A stretch of DNA of 63,300 nt from positions 1-63,300 of the forward strand of contig WQZG01000011.1 of assembly GCA_009780855.1 (NCBI GenBank), read 5' to 3'. Each line of letters begins with the position of its first letter. Position 1 is the first letter of the stretch. Below the pieces are notes generated by a model, which was not told where the DNA came from, did no database searches, and saw only the letters and a list, made by a program, of their open reading frames with translations. The stretch is from Treponema sp. GTDB lineage: Bacteria; Spirochaetota; Spirochaetia; Treponematales; Breznakiellaceae. The position numbers and the translations under genes were made by a program. Positions 1 to 9,005 of the stretch are shown one piece after another.

Positions 1-243
1 AAAATTAGCCCCTTCCAGCGCTTTTTCAAGATTTTCCAGGCCCACAAAGCCCTTGATTTTGGCGTGGTTTCCCTTGCCCTTGTTTATCGCGGACAGAATT
101 TTTTCGCTTTCCTTTAACCGCTGCGCGTCAATGTCGTAAAGGGCAATCTCGCAGTCGCGCAGAGCCTCCGAACACATACTGTCTCCCAGAACATTGCGGG
201 CAAATATCGTACTTCCGGCGCCCAAAAAGGTAATTTTTAGCAT
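1..243 (-). CDS. GH4 family glycosidase (alpha-galactosidase/alpha-glucosidase-like), N-terminal part only
   Basis: The first 81 codons of a minus-strand gene running off the left edge. The protein opens with MLKITFLGAGST, a strand-loop-helix for NAD binding, then a stretch around YDIDAQRL that would hold the acidic residue recognising the NAD ribose. This pattern and spacing are typical of glycoside hydrolase family 4, which uses NAD and a divalent metal to hydrolyse alpha- or phospho-glycosides. ATG at 243 is preceded by GGAG about 8 bases upstream. The active-site part is outside the window, so the substrate cannot be told. It is divergent from the XRE-cupin regulator at 322. Confidence 0.75.
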   Translation of the reverse strand, partial: MLKITFLGAGSTIFARNVLGDSMCSEALRDCEIALYDIDAQRLKESEKILSAINKGKGNHAKIKGFVGLENLEKALEGANF

Positions 244-321
244 ATCGGCTTTAACTCCTTAATAAATAATATGACTTAAATAATATGGCTTATTGTATTG
301 ATTTATCAAAAATGTTATAAG

Positions 322-912
322 ATGCGTATGAGTACCAAACACAATCCCGGAGAACGGATTAAGGAATTATGCAAGACGTATTCAGTTACCAGTGAAACAC
401 TTGCTGAGCGAAGCGGAGTCCCCCTGGACTTGATCAAACGTATTGAAGAGGGCGGCCATATTCCCGACCTCGCGCCCCTTGTGCAGATTGCCAGGGCCCT
501 TGGCGTACGCCTTGGAACGCTTCTTGACGACCGCGAAGAACTTGGACCGGTAATTACACGCGCCGGTTCTGCAGCGCAGACAGCCAGATTTTTTACCGGA
601 CTAAGTTCGGAAAAATCCAACCCGGAGCACGACGGCCTTAGTTTCAAATCTCTTGCTGCGGACAAGAACAGCCGCCACATGGAACCTTTTATCGTTGATA
701 TCAATCCTACAGCCGAGCAAAAAAAATCCACCCACGAGGGCGAAGAATTTATTTACGTGCTGTCGGGAAACCTTGCCGTGGATTACGGTACAGAGCGCAA
801 TACCCTGGCCCCCGGAGATTCAATTTACTACGATTCCATTGTTCCGCACAGGGTAATATCTGCAGACAGCAAACCTGTACAAATTCTCGCGGTAATCTAC
901 ACACCGGTATAA
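322..912 (+). CDS. XRE-family transcriptional regulator with C-terminal cupin domain
   Basis: The N-terminal 60 residues form a lambda-repressor-like helix-turn-helix (GERIKELC, ETLAERSGVPLDLIKRIE). The last 70 residues form a cupin barrel (HEGEEFIYVLSGNLAV, LAPGDSIYYDSIVPHRV) with the usual His and Glu ligands of a small-molecule sensor. Such proteins commonly sit beside the gene they control; here an acyl-CoA ligase follows on the same strand, so control of that gene is a reasonable inference. A TTG at 298 and ATGs at 322 and 328 are in frame. None has a good ribosome site; 322 is chosen because the helix-turn-helix begins just after it. Length (196 residues) fits the family. Confidence 0.85.
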   Translation: MRMSTKHNPGERIKELCKTYSVTSETLAERSGVPLDLIKRIEEGGHIPDLAPLVQIARALGVRLGTLLDDREELGPVITRAGSAAQTARFFTGLSSEKSNPEHDGLSFKSLAADKNSRHMEPFIVDINPTAEQKKSTHEGEEFIYVLSGNLAVDYGTERNTLAPGDSIYYDSIVPHRVISADSKPVQILAVIYTPV

Positions 913-914
913 GG

Positions 915-944
915 CTTAAAATCCGCATCCATGCGGATTTTAAG
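915..944. terminator. Perfect 14-bp inverted repeat after the regulator gene
   Basis: CTTAAAATCCGCAT and its exact complement flank a CC loop (915-928 and 931-944). It lies 3 bases after the regulator stop. There is no T-run after it on the plus strand, so it may be an imperfect terminator or a processing hairpin. A second inverted repeat follows directly. Confidence 0.45.
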
Positions 945-947
945 CGC

Positions 948-972
948 GGAGTTTTACCTAAAGTAAAACTCC
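948..972. repeat. Inverted repeat GGAGTTTTAC...GTAAAACTCC upstream of the acyl-CoA ligase
   Basis: A perfect 10-bp stem (948-957 and 963-972) with a 5-base loop, lying 51 bases before the ATG at 1024. It may be an operator or leader hairpin for the ligase. Its GGAGT...ACTCC ends resemble the palindromes at 6080-6160. Confidence 0.4.
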
Positions 973-1023
973 AACTAAAACAATTTTACAGCGGCGTCCT
1001 TGCCGCCAAGCAAAGGATAACTC

Positions 1024-2670
1024 ATGGAATTTTTGGAAAAAACCCTCGGACAGGTTCTGCGGGAAAACGCGCAAAAACAGCCGGATCACGATTTTTTGGT
1101 TTACGCGGACAGGGATCTTCGTTTTACCTACGCCGAATTTGACAAACGTGTCGATGATTTGGCAAAGGGCTTTTTGGCAATGGGCCTCAAGAAGGGCGAC
1201 CACGTTGGAATCTGGGCGACCAATGTCCCTGACTGGAACACTGTGCTTTTTGCCTGCGCCAGGGCCGGCATGGTTTTGGTCACAATAAATACAAGCTACA
1301 GGATCAGCGAACTTGAGTATCTGCTCAAACAATCGGACTGTGCCTGTCTTTGCGTAATTGACGGATGGCGGGACGCCGACTATGTTTCAATTGTCTACGA
1401 ACTGGTGCCTGAACTCCGTACATGCGCCCGCGGCGCGTTAAAATCGGAAAAATTCCCCTTCCTCAAAAACGTCATCTACATTGGCCAGCAAAAACAGCGG
1501 GGAATGTACTCGTTCAACGAGATTCTGCTTTTGGGCCAGTACAGCGATGAAAAAGAATACAGGGAAATCGAAGCATCACTGGACCGCAACGACATTGTAA
1601 ATATGCAGTACACAAGCGGCACAACCGGTTTCCCAAAAGGCGTAATGCTCACCCACCGGAACATCCTTAACAACGGACTGGGAATAGGCGACAACCAGCG
1701 CCTTACCGAAAAAGATATTGTCTGCCTGCCTGTGCCCCTTTTCCACTGCTTCGGCCTCACCCTTGGGATGATGGCCATTCTTACCCACGGATCAACGGCC
1801 GCCATTGTCGAATGGTTCGATCCCCTCCTGGTACTCGCTACGGTTCAAAAGGCGAAGTGTACTTCCCTTTACGGAGTACCGACTATGTTCATCGCGGAAC
1901 TTAACCACCCGATGTTCAAAATGTTTGATCTCAAAACACTGCGCACAGGCATAATGGCCGGATCTCCCTGCCCCATCGAAACAATGCGGCAGGTAATTGA
2001 TTTAATGTACGCAAAAGAAATGACCATCTGCTACGGCCTTACCGAGTCTTCTCCGGTAATGACGCAGACACGGTTTGACGACAGCCTTGAAGTCAAGGTC
2101 GAAACAGTAGGCCGGCAGCTTCCCGGCGTGGAAGTAACAATCCGGGGCGAAGACGGCAGCGAATGTGCGGCCGGCGTGCACGGAGAATTCTGCTGCCGCG
2201 GCTACAATACGATGAAAGGTTATTACAAAATGCCGGACGCGACAGCCCAGTGCATAGACAAAGACGGCTGGCTCCATTCAGGCGATCTGGGCATCAGGGA
2301 AGCAAACGGCTGTTTTAGGGTAACCGGACGCATCAAGGACATGATAATCAGGGGCGGCGAAAATGTTTACCCCAAAGAGATCGAAGACTTTTTATATACA
2401 ATGCCTGGCGTCAAGGATGTTCAGGTAGTCGGCATAAGCAGCGTAAAATACGGCGAAGAAGTCGGCGCTTTTATTATCCGTCAAAACGACGCGGCGATCT
2501 CGGAAGAAGATATAAGGGATTTTTGCAGGGGAAAAATCAGCCGCTTCAAAATACCCAGGTATGTTTTCTTTGTTGAAAATTTCCCGATGACTGCCAGCGG
2601 TAAAATTCAGAAGTACATGCTGCGCGATGACGGCAACAAAAAAGTAAAGGAGCTCGGCATCGCTACCTGA
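1024..2670 (+). CDS. AMP-binding acyl-CoA ligase (fatty-acid-CoA ligase type)
   Basis: A 548-residue ANL-superfamily enzyme that activates a carboxylic acid to an acyl-AMP and then to the CoA thioester. The P-loop [16 protein letters not shown] is near residue 197. Other motifs are [11 protein letters not shown] (A5), GWLHSGDLG (A7, binds ribose), [21 protein letters not shown] (A8) and the C-terminal catalytic lysine in TASGKIQK. Full length, no signal peptide, so cytoplasmic. It is closest by eye to medium/long-chain acyl-CoA synthetases, but the acid substrate is not certain. It follows the XRE-cupin regulator and converges with metA. Confidence 0.9.
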   Translation: MEFLEKTLGQVLRENAQKQPDHDFLVYADRDLRFTYAEFDKRVDDLAKGFLAMGLKKGDHVGIWATNVPDWNTVLFACARAGMVLVTINTSYRISELEYLLKQSDCACLCVIDGWRDADYVSIVYELVPELRTCARGALKSEKFPFLKNVIYIGQQKQRGMYSFNEILLLGQYSDEKEYREIEASLDRNDIVNMQYTSGTTGFPKGVMLTHRNILNNGLGIGDNQRLTEKDIVCLPVPLFHCFGLTLGMMAILTHGSTAAIVEWFDPLLVLATVQKAKCTSLYGVPTMFIAELNHPMFKMFDLKTLRTGIMAGSPCPIETMRQVIDLMYAKEMTICYGLTESSPVMTQTRFDDSLEVKVETVGRQLPGVEVTIRGEDGSECAAGVHGEFCCRGYNTMKGYYKMPDATAQCIDKDGWLHSGDLGIREANGCFRVTGRIKDMIIRGGENVYPKEIEDFLYTMPGVKDVQVVGISSVKYGEEVGAFIIRQNDAAISEEDIRDFCRGKISRFKIPRYVFFVENFPMTASGKIQKYMLRDDGNKKVKELGIAT

Positions 2671-2721
2671 TCAGGACTGCGGCAATTTTAGGACTGCTGC
2701 CTGATCAGGATTGCTGCAATT
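2667..2721. repeat. Imperfect tandem repeat, period 34 bp, at the 3' ends of two convergent genes
   Basis: CTGATCAGGACTGCGGCAATT at 2667 recurs with two differences at 2701. The first copy contains the ligase stop codon and the second contains the stop codon of metA on the other strand, so a local duplication shaped both gene ends. Confidence 0.6.
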
Positions 2722-3631
2722 CATCCAGATTGTAGGGAGTCTCCTGGTACACGTAGTTTAGCCAGTTGGAAAAAAACAGGTGCGCGTGGGCCCGCCATCT
2801 TACCAGGGGCGCCCGTGTCGGATCATTTCCCGGATAATAGTTTGCAGGAATGTCTATGGGCAGCCCCTTGCCCAGGTCCCTGCGGTACTCGCTGTCCAGC
2901 GTAAGGGCGTCGTACTCAAGATGACCGGTCACATAAACTTCGCGGCCTTCCCTGGCTGTGGCAATAAATAATCCGCCTTCCGGAGTTTCAGACTGAATTG
3001 TAAGAGCCGGTTCCCTTGCGGCAGCTTCAAGGTCCACCGAAGTATGCCGTGACTGCGGCGCAAGAAACTCGTCATCAAAGCCCCGGAACAGCGGCGAATG
3101 GATTTCGTTTATCTTGTGGGAAAAAACCCCAAAAAGTTTTTTTGGAAGCAGATATTTTTGTACGCCGTAGCGCCGGTAAAGGCCGGCCTGGGCGCCCCAG
3201 CAGATGTGCAGGGTGGACCAGGTATTTTTTAACGAATAATCAATAACCGAAGCCAGCTCGTCCCAATAATCAACTTGCTCAAAAGGCAGAGTCTCAACCG
3301 GTGCTCCCGTAATGATAAGGCCGTCAAAACGTTCTTTCTTTTCCATTACCTCCCGCGCGCTCTGGTAAAATTTTTCCAGGTGACCCGGGGGCGCGTTGCG
3401 GGACTCGTGGCTCCCCATGCGCAAAAAACTAATATCGACCTGCAGCGGGGTATTGCCCAGCAGCCTCAAAAGCTGAATCTCTGTGGTCAATGTGGTAGGC
3501 ATCAGGTTTACAATCGCTACTTTAAGCGGCCTTATGTCCTGTGACTCGGCCCGGTCCTCGGTCATAACAAAAACGCGCTCGTCGCGCAGAGTATTGTAGG
3601 CAGGAAGCGCCCTTGGAATCTTAATCGGCAT
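2705..3631 (-). CDS. metA: Homoserine O-acyltransferase (MetA family, predicted acetyl-CoA user)
   Basis: Acylates L-homoserine, the first committed step from homoserine to methionine. The whole 308-residue sequence follows the MetA family: MPIKIPRALPA start, RPLKVAIVNLMP, catalytic Cys144 in LHICWGAQAG, and His237 and Glu239 in TGHLEYD. The residue that sets acyl specificity in this family is Glu in acetyl users and Gly in the E. coli succinyl enzyme. Here it is Glu113 (GAPVETLPFEQVDYW), so homoserine O-acetyltransferase is predicted despite the metA name. Monocistronic, convergent with the acyl-CoA ligase. No S-box-like leader is visible upstream. Confidence 0.95.
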   Translation of the reverse strand: MPIKIPRALPAYNTLRDERVFVMTEDRAESQDIRPLKVAIVNLMPTTLTTEIQLLRLLGNTPLQVDISFLRMGSHESRNAPPGHLEKFYQSAREVMEKKERFDGLIITGAPVETLPFEQVDYWDELASVIDYSLKNTWSTLHICWGAQAGLYRRYGVQKYLLPKKLFGVFSHKINEIHSPLFRGFDDEFLAPQSRHTSVDLEAAAREPALTIQSETPEGGLFIATAREGREVYVTGHLEYDALTLDSEYRRDLGKGLPIDIPANYYPGNDPTRAPLVRWRAHAHLFFSNWLNYVYQETPYNLDELQQS

Positions 3632-3680
3632 ATTTCAGTAAGATGACTTAATTTGAGGAAAAAGTCCAGTGTGAAAAAAA

Positions 3681-3890
3681 AGTTAACAGTTAGCAGTTAA
3701 AAATGAAAAGTGAATAGTGAATAGTTAACAGTTAAAAGTTAAAAGTTAAAAGTTAATAGTTAGGAAATTTCTGCGCCACTCCCCACTCCCCACTCCCTAC
3801 TCCCCAATCCCTACTCCCCACTCTACTTACTACTTACTACTTTCTACTTACTTACTACTTTCCCATTTCTACTTTCTCCTTTCTCATTTT
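3681..3890. repeat. Low-complexity purine-rich then pyrimidine-rich repeat block
   Basis: Between divergent metA and the GH3 gene lies a block of GTTAACAGTTAAAAGTTAAAAG-type repeats. A CT-rich block follows, built from CCCCACTCC, CTACTTACTA and TTTCTCCTTTCTCATTT units. No coding potential is seen. The two halves are partly complementary, so a fold-back is possible. A block with the same TTCTCCTTTCTCATTT core occurs at 57.45 kb, so this is a dispersed intergenic repeat. Confidence 0.6.
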
Positions 3891-3925
3891 TACTTTATAA
3901 TCTGTCAATCAGAAGGAGAACCTGC

Positions 3926-6049
3926 ATGACAAGTGAAGATCGCATTAAAGACCTTATTTCAAAAATGACACTGGAAGAAAAAGTTTCCCAGTTATTATAT
4001 GACAGTCCGGCAATTGAACGTTTGGGTATTCCAAAATACAACTGGTGGAATGAATGTCTGCACGGCGTAGCCCGCGCAGGACTGGCAACGGTTTTCCCAC
4101 AGGCAATTGGGCTGGCGGCAACTTTCGATGAGGATTTGGTACACAAGGTCGCGGATGCGATTTCTGACGAGGCCCGGGCAAAGTACAACGAGGCTGTAAA
4201 AAAAGGAAACCGCAGCCAGTATTACGGCCTTACCTTCTGGACGCCCAACATCAACATTTTCCGGGATCCCCGCTGGGGGCGCGGCCAGGAAACCTACGGG
4301 GAAGATCCGTATTTAACAGGACGCATCGGAGTCGCCTTTGTCAAAGGACTGCAGGGCGAAGATCCCGAACATCTCAAGACAGCGGCCTGCGCAAAACACT
4401 ACGCCGTACATTCGGGGCCGGAAAAATTGCGCCACGTTTTTGACGCGGACGTATCCAAAAAGGACCTGTTCGAAACTTACCTGCCGGCTTTTAAAAAACT
4501 GGCGGAAAACGGCGTTGAATCGTTTATGGGCGCATACAACAGCCTCTACGGCGAACCCTGCTGCGCCAGCAGTTTATTAATAAAGGAACTGCTCCGCGGG
4601 AAATGGGGATTCAAAGGCCACTTTGTTTCAGACTGCTGGGCAATCAGGGATTTCCACGAGAACCACAAGGTTTGCAAAACTCCGGAAGAATCGGCGGCCA
4701 TGGCGCTTAACGCCGGCTGCGACCTTAACTGCGGCTGTACATTTCCGTATCTGACCACCTCCTTCAAAAAAGGCCTGGTAACACAGGAAGCCATTGACAC
4801 CGCACTGACAAGGGTTTTACGCACCCGGTTTAAACTGGGGATGTTTGATGCCGGCAATCCTGCCTGGGCTAAATACGACAAACTGGGCAGCGAAGTCATC
4901 AACAGCGCCGAACACCGGGCCCTGGCCATGGAAGCCGCTCAAAAATCCATTGTTCTTTTAAAGAATGAAAATAACCTGCTGCCCCTGGACGATTCCGGAA
5001 AAACCATACTTGTAGTCGGTCCAGCAGCAGCAAACGCGCATACCCTGCTTGGAAATTATTACGGAATCAGCTCAAGGCTGGTAACCGTACTGGAAGGACT
5101 TGCAGGGAAAATCAATACCAAACCGGCAATTTCGGTCGAATACCGCCAGGGCTCCCTTATGTACGAAGCCAATCACCGTTCCAATGTGGTATTCGAAGGA
5201 ACAGGAGCTGACGGCGCCATGCCGGTTCCCGGTCTGGGCCAGGCTGACGTAGTAATTGCGGTCTACGGCATGGACGGAGCCATGGAAGGCGAAGAAGGAG
5301 AAGCCATCGCCTCAGAAGACAACGGCGACAGGGAAACCATAGAACTGCCTCCCTGGCAGCTCAAGTTCCTGCGCAGGCTTAAAAACTCCGGCAAGAAGAT
5401 CATTCTGGTTCTTACGGGCGGAAGCGCAATCGCCTTTCCGCCGGACATCGCGGACGCGATACTGTTTGCCTGGTACCCGGGCGAAGAAGGCGGGACCGCC
5501 GTAGCCAATATTATTTTTGGCGACGCATGCCCGTCAGGGAAACTGCCGGTCACATTCCCGGTATCCACCGCCCAGCTCCCGCCCTACGAAGATTACAGTA
5601 TGAAAGGCCGAACTTACCGTTACATGAAGGAAGAACCTCTTTATCCGTTCGGGTTCGGCCTGTCGTATACAACGTTCAGGTTCGATTCCCTGCAGGCATC
5701 TGCAAACCAGATCAAAACGGGAGAGGCAATCAGGGTCAAAGCCGCAATAACCAACACCGGCAAAATTGACGCGGAAACCATTGTTCAGTTTTATGTAAGC
5801 AGGGACGGGGCCGGCGGCAATGAGCCGGCGGCTTCGCTCAGGGGTTTTTGCAGGGTTCACATTAAGGCCGGCGCAACAGTGTACGCGGAAGCAGAGCTGC
5901 CCTCCTCAGCTTTTGAAACTGTTAATAATGAAGGAAAAAGTGTTTTATTGACAGGTACATATACGGTTACCGCCGCAGACGCCGCTCCGGTTAAGGGCGC
6001 GGTAGAAAAAGGCGCTATAAAGCCAGTCAGCGTGAAAATAAATATTTAA
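3926..6049 (+). CDS. Glycoside hydrolase family 3 beta-glycosidase (beta-xylosidase/beta-glucosidase type)
   Basis: A 707-residue three-domain GH3 enzyme cleaving non-reducing beta-linked sugars from oligosaccharides. An N-terminal TIM barrel holds TPNINIFRDPRWGRGQETYGEDPY and the nucleophile Asp236 in GHFVSDCWAIRDF. The middle alpha/beta sandwich carries KSIVLLKNENNLLPL and WYPGEEGGTAVANIIFGD. A C-terminal fibronectin-III-like domain starts near residue 590. The RDPRWGRGQE block is shared with GH3 xylosidases, which I favour, but glucosidase is possible. There is no signal peptide, so it acts on imported sugars. ATG at 3926 has AGAAGGAG 8 bases upstream, and TATAAT at 3896 may be its -10 element. 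Confidence 0.92.
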   Translation: MTSEDRIKDLISKMTLEEKVSQLLYDSPAIERLGIPKYNWWNECLHGVARAGLATVFPQAIGLAATFDEDLVHKVADAISDEARAKYNEAVKKGNRSQYYGLTFWTPNINIFRDPRWGRGQETYGEDPYLTGRIGVAFVKGLQGEDPEHLKTAACAKHYAVHSGPEKLRHVFDADVSKKDLFETYLPAFKKLAENGVESFMGAYNSLYGEPCCASSLLIKELLRGKWGFKGHFVSDCWAIRDFHENHKVCKTPEESAAMALNAGCDLNCGCTFPYLTTSFKKGLVTQEAIDTALTRVLRTRFKLGMFDAGNPAWAKYDKLGSEVINSAEHRALAMEAAQKSIVLLKNENNLLPLDDSGKTILVVGPAAANAHTLLGNYYGISSRLVTVLEGLAGKINTKPAISVEYRQGSLMYEANHRSNVVFEGTGADGAMPVPGLGQADVVIAVYGMDGAMEGEEGEAIASEDNGDRETIELPPWQLKFLRRLKNSGKKIILVLTGGSAIAFPPDIADAILFAWYPGEEGGTAVANIIFGDACPSGKLPVTFPVSTAQLPPYEDYSMKGRTYRYMKEEPLYPFGFGLSYTTFRFDSLQASANQIKTGEAIRVKAAITNTGKIDAETIVQFYVSRDGAGGNEPAASLRGFCRVHIKAGATVYAEAELPSSAFETVNNEGKSVLLTGTYTVTAADAAPVKGAVEKGAIKPVSVKINI

Positions 6050-6079
6050 CCTCCCAAACTAAGTTTTATAGGTTTCAAT

Positions 6080-6160
6080 CAAGTACGTGGAGTATAACTC
6101 CATGTACTTGGCTTAGTTTGTGGAGTACAACTCCATGTACTTGATTAAGTACATGGAGTT
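6080..6160. repeat. Cluster of alternating palindromic repeats (ACTCCATGTACTTG)
   Basis: Copies of a 14-base word alternate in orientation: CAAGTACGTGGAGT (6080-6093), ACTCCATGTACTTG (6097-6110), a partial GTGGAGT copy, AACTCCATGTACTT (6129-6142) and AAGTACATGGAGTT (6147-6160). The last two form a perfect 14-bp stem with a GATT loop, and the first two a near-perfect one. Neighbouring copies can pair in mutually exclusive ways. It sits between the convergent GH3 and binding-protein genes. Confidence 0.75.
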
Positions 6161-6185
6161 GGAATTTTTAGATATTAAAGGTAAA

Positions 6186-6212
6186 CAAAAAAACCCCGGC
6201 CAGGCCGGGGTT
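6186..6212 (-). terminator. Rho-independent terminator of the sugar-binding-protein gene
   Basis: AACCCCGGCC-A-GGCCGGGGTT (6192-6212) is a perfect GC-rich stem. On the minus strand it is followed by a run of T residues (A-run 6187-6193 on the plus strand). It lies about 75 bases past the stop of the minus-strand gene ending at 6288. Confidence 0.85.
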
Positions 6213-6287
6213 CCTTAACAAAAAACTGTATTGTTAATAAAAACAAACTATGTCCGCAAGGCAAAAGGCTTCACGGACAGATACCAA

Positions 6288-7896
6288 TTACCGCTTGTTG
6301 TAGCGATCAAGAGCGGCGTTCTGAATTTCGACAGCCCTGTTAATGTTCATCTTCTGGATTGTGCTGATGTAATTGTTCCAGGTGGCGTCGTTAACCGGGT
6401 CGGTTCCAAGGAGCCAGCGTGCGGTTTGTTCATCAATGTAGGTGTTGATTTCCTGCATTATGGTCGCGTATTCGCGGCTTTCTGCCTGTGTGGGTGTAAC
6501 CGACGGCAGTACTAATTGATCTGCACCGGGGAGCATATAATTGATAAGGGCCTGAGCCTGTTCTGGCATGGCGTAGTACTGTTCAATGTAACCTTCATTC
6601 TGGATAAAGGGGCCGGCTCCGGTTGACCGTACATAAGCGCTCATTGACTGGGACAGGGGCCATTTATTGGGGCCGCCGGCCATCAGGTCGGGTGTATAAA
6701 TCGCTTTACCGTTAACCATGTTGTATGATTCGCCCAAAATGCCAAAGTTATAAAGCATGTGGCCGGCCTGGGTATAACCGTAATCGAGGAAACGGGTTGC
6801 GATTTCCAGATTCTTGGTTGTACCGCTGATCGCCGCGGAATCCTGGCCGTTATATGGTATATTCGGGATGGTATATACGAGCTTGCTGCCCGGTACCAGA
6901 ACAGGGTACTGTACAGCCAAAATCTTGTAATTGGGAGTATTGGGCAGGGCGGCCGGTGTCCAGGTGCCGATGCCGCTTCCTACTGACGCTACTGTCGCGC
7001 CGGAAGTACCTACAGTCATCTTCTGGTTCTGCTGGGCGGTGGTCAGTGTCATTATATCTTTGTCAATGAGGCCTTCCTGGTACCACTTTGCCATGGTTTC
7101 AATCCACTGCCTGTAACCGGGCTGGATCTGGCCAAAAGCGACTTTCTTGCTGGCTGCGTCGATGTACATGCCGTTAAGGAAGCCAAAGCCGGGCATGAAC
7201 ATGCGCTGTCTGTTGCTCCAGGCCTGGGTAAACGGCGCCGGGCAGTTTTTCTTGTCCCTAAAGGCAACAAGTACATCATGCCAATCCTGAATGGTTTGAG
7301 GCGGCTGGAGCCCAAGGTCATTGAGCCAGTCCTGGCGGATCATAAGGCCCTGGGAATAAAGCAGTTTATCTCCGCCCCTGATAAAGGGAAATACATAATA
7401 ACTGCCATCATCAGATTTGACCATCCTGTCGTACTGAGGATTGGCTTTGAGATAAGCTGTAAGATTGGGCGCCCATTTGGTTATGGCGTCGTTCAGTCTG
7501 GTTATGGAACCGTCGCTGATTGCCTTCTCGGGGCCGCCGACCAGAGTTACCCAGTTGTATTCGATAATGTCGGGCATGTCATCAAGGGAAGCGAGAAGCA
7601 GGCTTAACGCGGCGTCAGTCTGTCCGGTTGCCGGATGTTCAAAACTGATTTTAACTCCTGTCTGCTGCTGCAGCGCTTTGGCAAAAGGAGTGTCTCCAAG
7701 ATTTGGATAATTGGGCGATACATTTGTGTTTAATGCTAACCAATAACGTAATGTTACATCAGTCTGAATCGGATACGAACCAACCGGTGTGGCAGTCGCC
7801 CCCCCCCCCCGTTGGTCCGGCTGCGGCTGCTCCGGAAGCGAATAACAATCCGGCGCCGAGCAATAATACCAATAAGCAAAGAATAAGTTTCTTCAT
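6288..7896 (-). CDS. Extracellular sugar-binding protein of a CUT1 ABC transporter, frameshifted at a poly-G tract
   Basis: The gene starts at 7896 with GGAGG 6 bases upstream and encodes a signal peptide (MKKLILCLL...LLFASG). Twelve G residues (7799-7810) follow. With 12 G the frame closes at a TGA at 7759-7761 after 45 codons. With 11 or 14 G it runs on, giving about 535 residues, the usual length for this family. The downstream part (VGSYPIQTDVTLRYWLALN..., MPDIIEYNW...) is intact to 6288 and looks like a periplasmic solute-binding protein of the LplA/YtcQ type. It is divergent from two permease genes, its evident partners. The lesion could be phase variation, a true null or a sequencing error. 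Sugar unknown. Confidence 0.85.
7799..7810 (-). repeat. Poly-G homopolymer tract (12) inside the binding-protein coding region
   Basis: Twelve C on the plus strand (G in the coding sense), just after the signal-peptide region. Length 11 or 14 would restore the reading frame; length 12 does not. Confidence 0.9.
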
Positions 7897-7935
7897 CCTA
7901 TCCTCCAAAAAAATATTTAGACACAAGTCTGCATT

Positions 7936-7965
7936 ATTTTAGTATCCCATTGGCTGATTTGTCAA
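7936..7965 (-). promoter_or_regulatory. Promoter of the binding-protein gene
   Basis: TTGACA (7965-7960) and TAAAAT (7941-7936) on the minus strand, with an 18-base spacer, about 40 bases before the ATG at 7896. Confidence 0.6.
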
Positions 7966-7999
7966 TTCTAATGGCGGATTTTATGTTAAATTATTTAAT

Positions 8000-8027
8000 T
8001 TGACAATTAATGAAACTTGTGTATAGA
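8000..8027 (+). promoter_or_regulatory. Promoter of the permease operon
   Basis: TTGACA (8000-8005), 16-base spacer, TATAGA (8022-8027). It overlaps an upstream in-frame ATG at 8010, which argues that the real start of the permease is 8079. Confidence 0.65.
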
Positions 8028-8078
8028 TTAAAAATAAGCTTATACTTGCTAATAGCCTGCTTGATTACGGAGAGGTCC

Positions 8079-8993
8079 ATGGCCCAATTATCAAAAACCC
8101 TTAAAAAAGATATGCAGCGGAACTGGTCCCTGTATATTCTGGCTGTCCCGGTAGTTATTTATTTTTTACTGTTCTCCTACAAACCAATGTACGGGGCGTT
8201 AATCGCTTTTAAGGATTTTTCACCGGGCAGGGGTTTCTCCCGCAGCCCCTGGGTAGGTTTTGTAAATTTTATCCGGTTTTTCAACAGCCCCTACTTCTTT
8301 AGGCTGGTCAGGAATACTTTCCTTATAAGCTTTTACGGCCTGCTGTTCGGGTTCCCGGCCCCAATAATTCTGGCCCTGCTCCTTAATGAAGTGCGCCATT
8401 CAGTATTCAAAAGGACCATTCAAACAATTACATACCTGCCCCATTTTATCTCCATGATCGTAATCTGTGGAATGATCACGGATTTTTCCCTTTCCACCGG
8501 ACTCTTTAACGATATAATCCTGTTTTTTGGCGGCCAGCGTTTCCCCCTGCTCCAGCAGCCGGGTCTTTACCGGCCGATTTATATAACTTCGGATATCTGG
8601 CAGGGAATAGGCTGGGGCACGATTATCTATCTTTCGGCGCTTTCGGCCATAGATCCGCAACTTTACGAAGCCGCGATGATAGACGGCGCCGGCAAAATCA
8701 GGCAGCTTTTTGCCATTACAATCCCTTCAATCACTCCGACAATAATTATTTTGTTAATACTTAGGGTCGGGCAGCTGCTCAGCGTCGGCTACGAAAAAAC
8801 CCTTCTGCTGTATAATCCGGCCACTTACGAGACAGCCGATATAATTTCAACCTACGTTTACAGGGTCGGGCTGCTGGAACAAAACTGGAGTTACTCCACC
8901 GCAATAGGCCTGTTTAACTCGGCGATAAACTTCTTCCTGCTGGTTATGGCCAACATGGTAAGCCGCAAAGTTTCAGAAACGAGCCTTTGGTAA
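8079..8993 (+). CDS. CUT1 ABC transporter permease (LplB/MalF type)
   Basis: A 304-residue inner-membrane protein with about six hydrophobic segments (for example ILAVPVVIYFLLF and FYGLLFGFPAPIILALLL). The EAA loop that contacts the transport ATPase is EAAMIDGAGKIRQLFAITIPS, near residue 200. ATG at 8079 has GGAGAGG just upstream; an earlier ATG at 8010 lies in the promoter and is rejected. It works with the next permease and with the divergent binding protein to import an oligosaccharide. No ATPase gene is nearby, as is common for this subfamily, which often shares one MsmX-like ATPase. Confidence 0.92.
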   Translation: MAQLSKTLKKDMQRNWSLYILAVPVVIYFLLFSYKPMYGALIAFKDFSPGRGFSRSPWVGFVNFIRFFNSPYFFRLVRNTFLISFYGLLFGFPAPIILALLLNEVRHSVFKRTIQTITYLPHFISMIVICGMITDFSLSTGLFNDIILFFGGQRFPLLQQPGLYRPIYITSDIWQGIGWGTIIYLSALSAIDPQLYEAAMIDGAGKIRQLFAITIPSITPTIIILLILRVGQLLSVGYEKTLLLYNPATYETADIISTYVYRVGLLEQNWSYSTAIGLFNSAINFFLLVMANMVSRKVSETSLW

Positions 8994-9005
8994 GAGGGGT
9001 AAAAT

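Noticed and set aside
3632-3925. SAM riboswitch upstream of metA
   Set aside because: No S-box-like stems or conserved loops; the gap holds only low-complexity repeats.
8010-8078. Upstream ATG extending the first permease by 23 residues
   Set aside because: It lies between the -35 and -10 elements of a good promoter, and ATG 8079 has a ribosome site.
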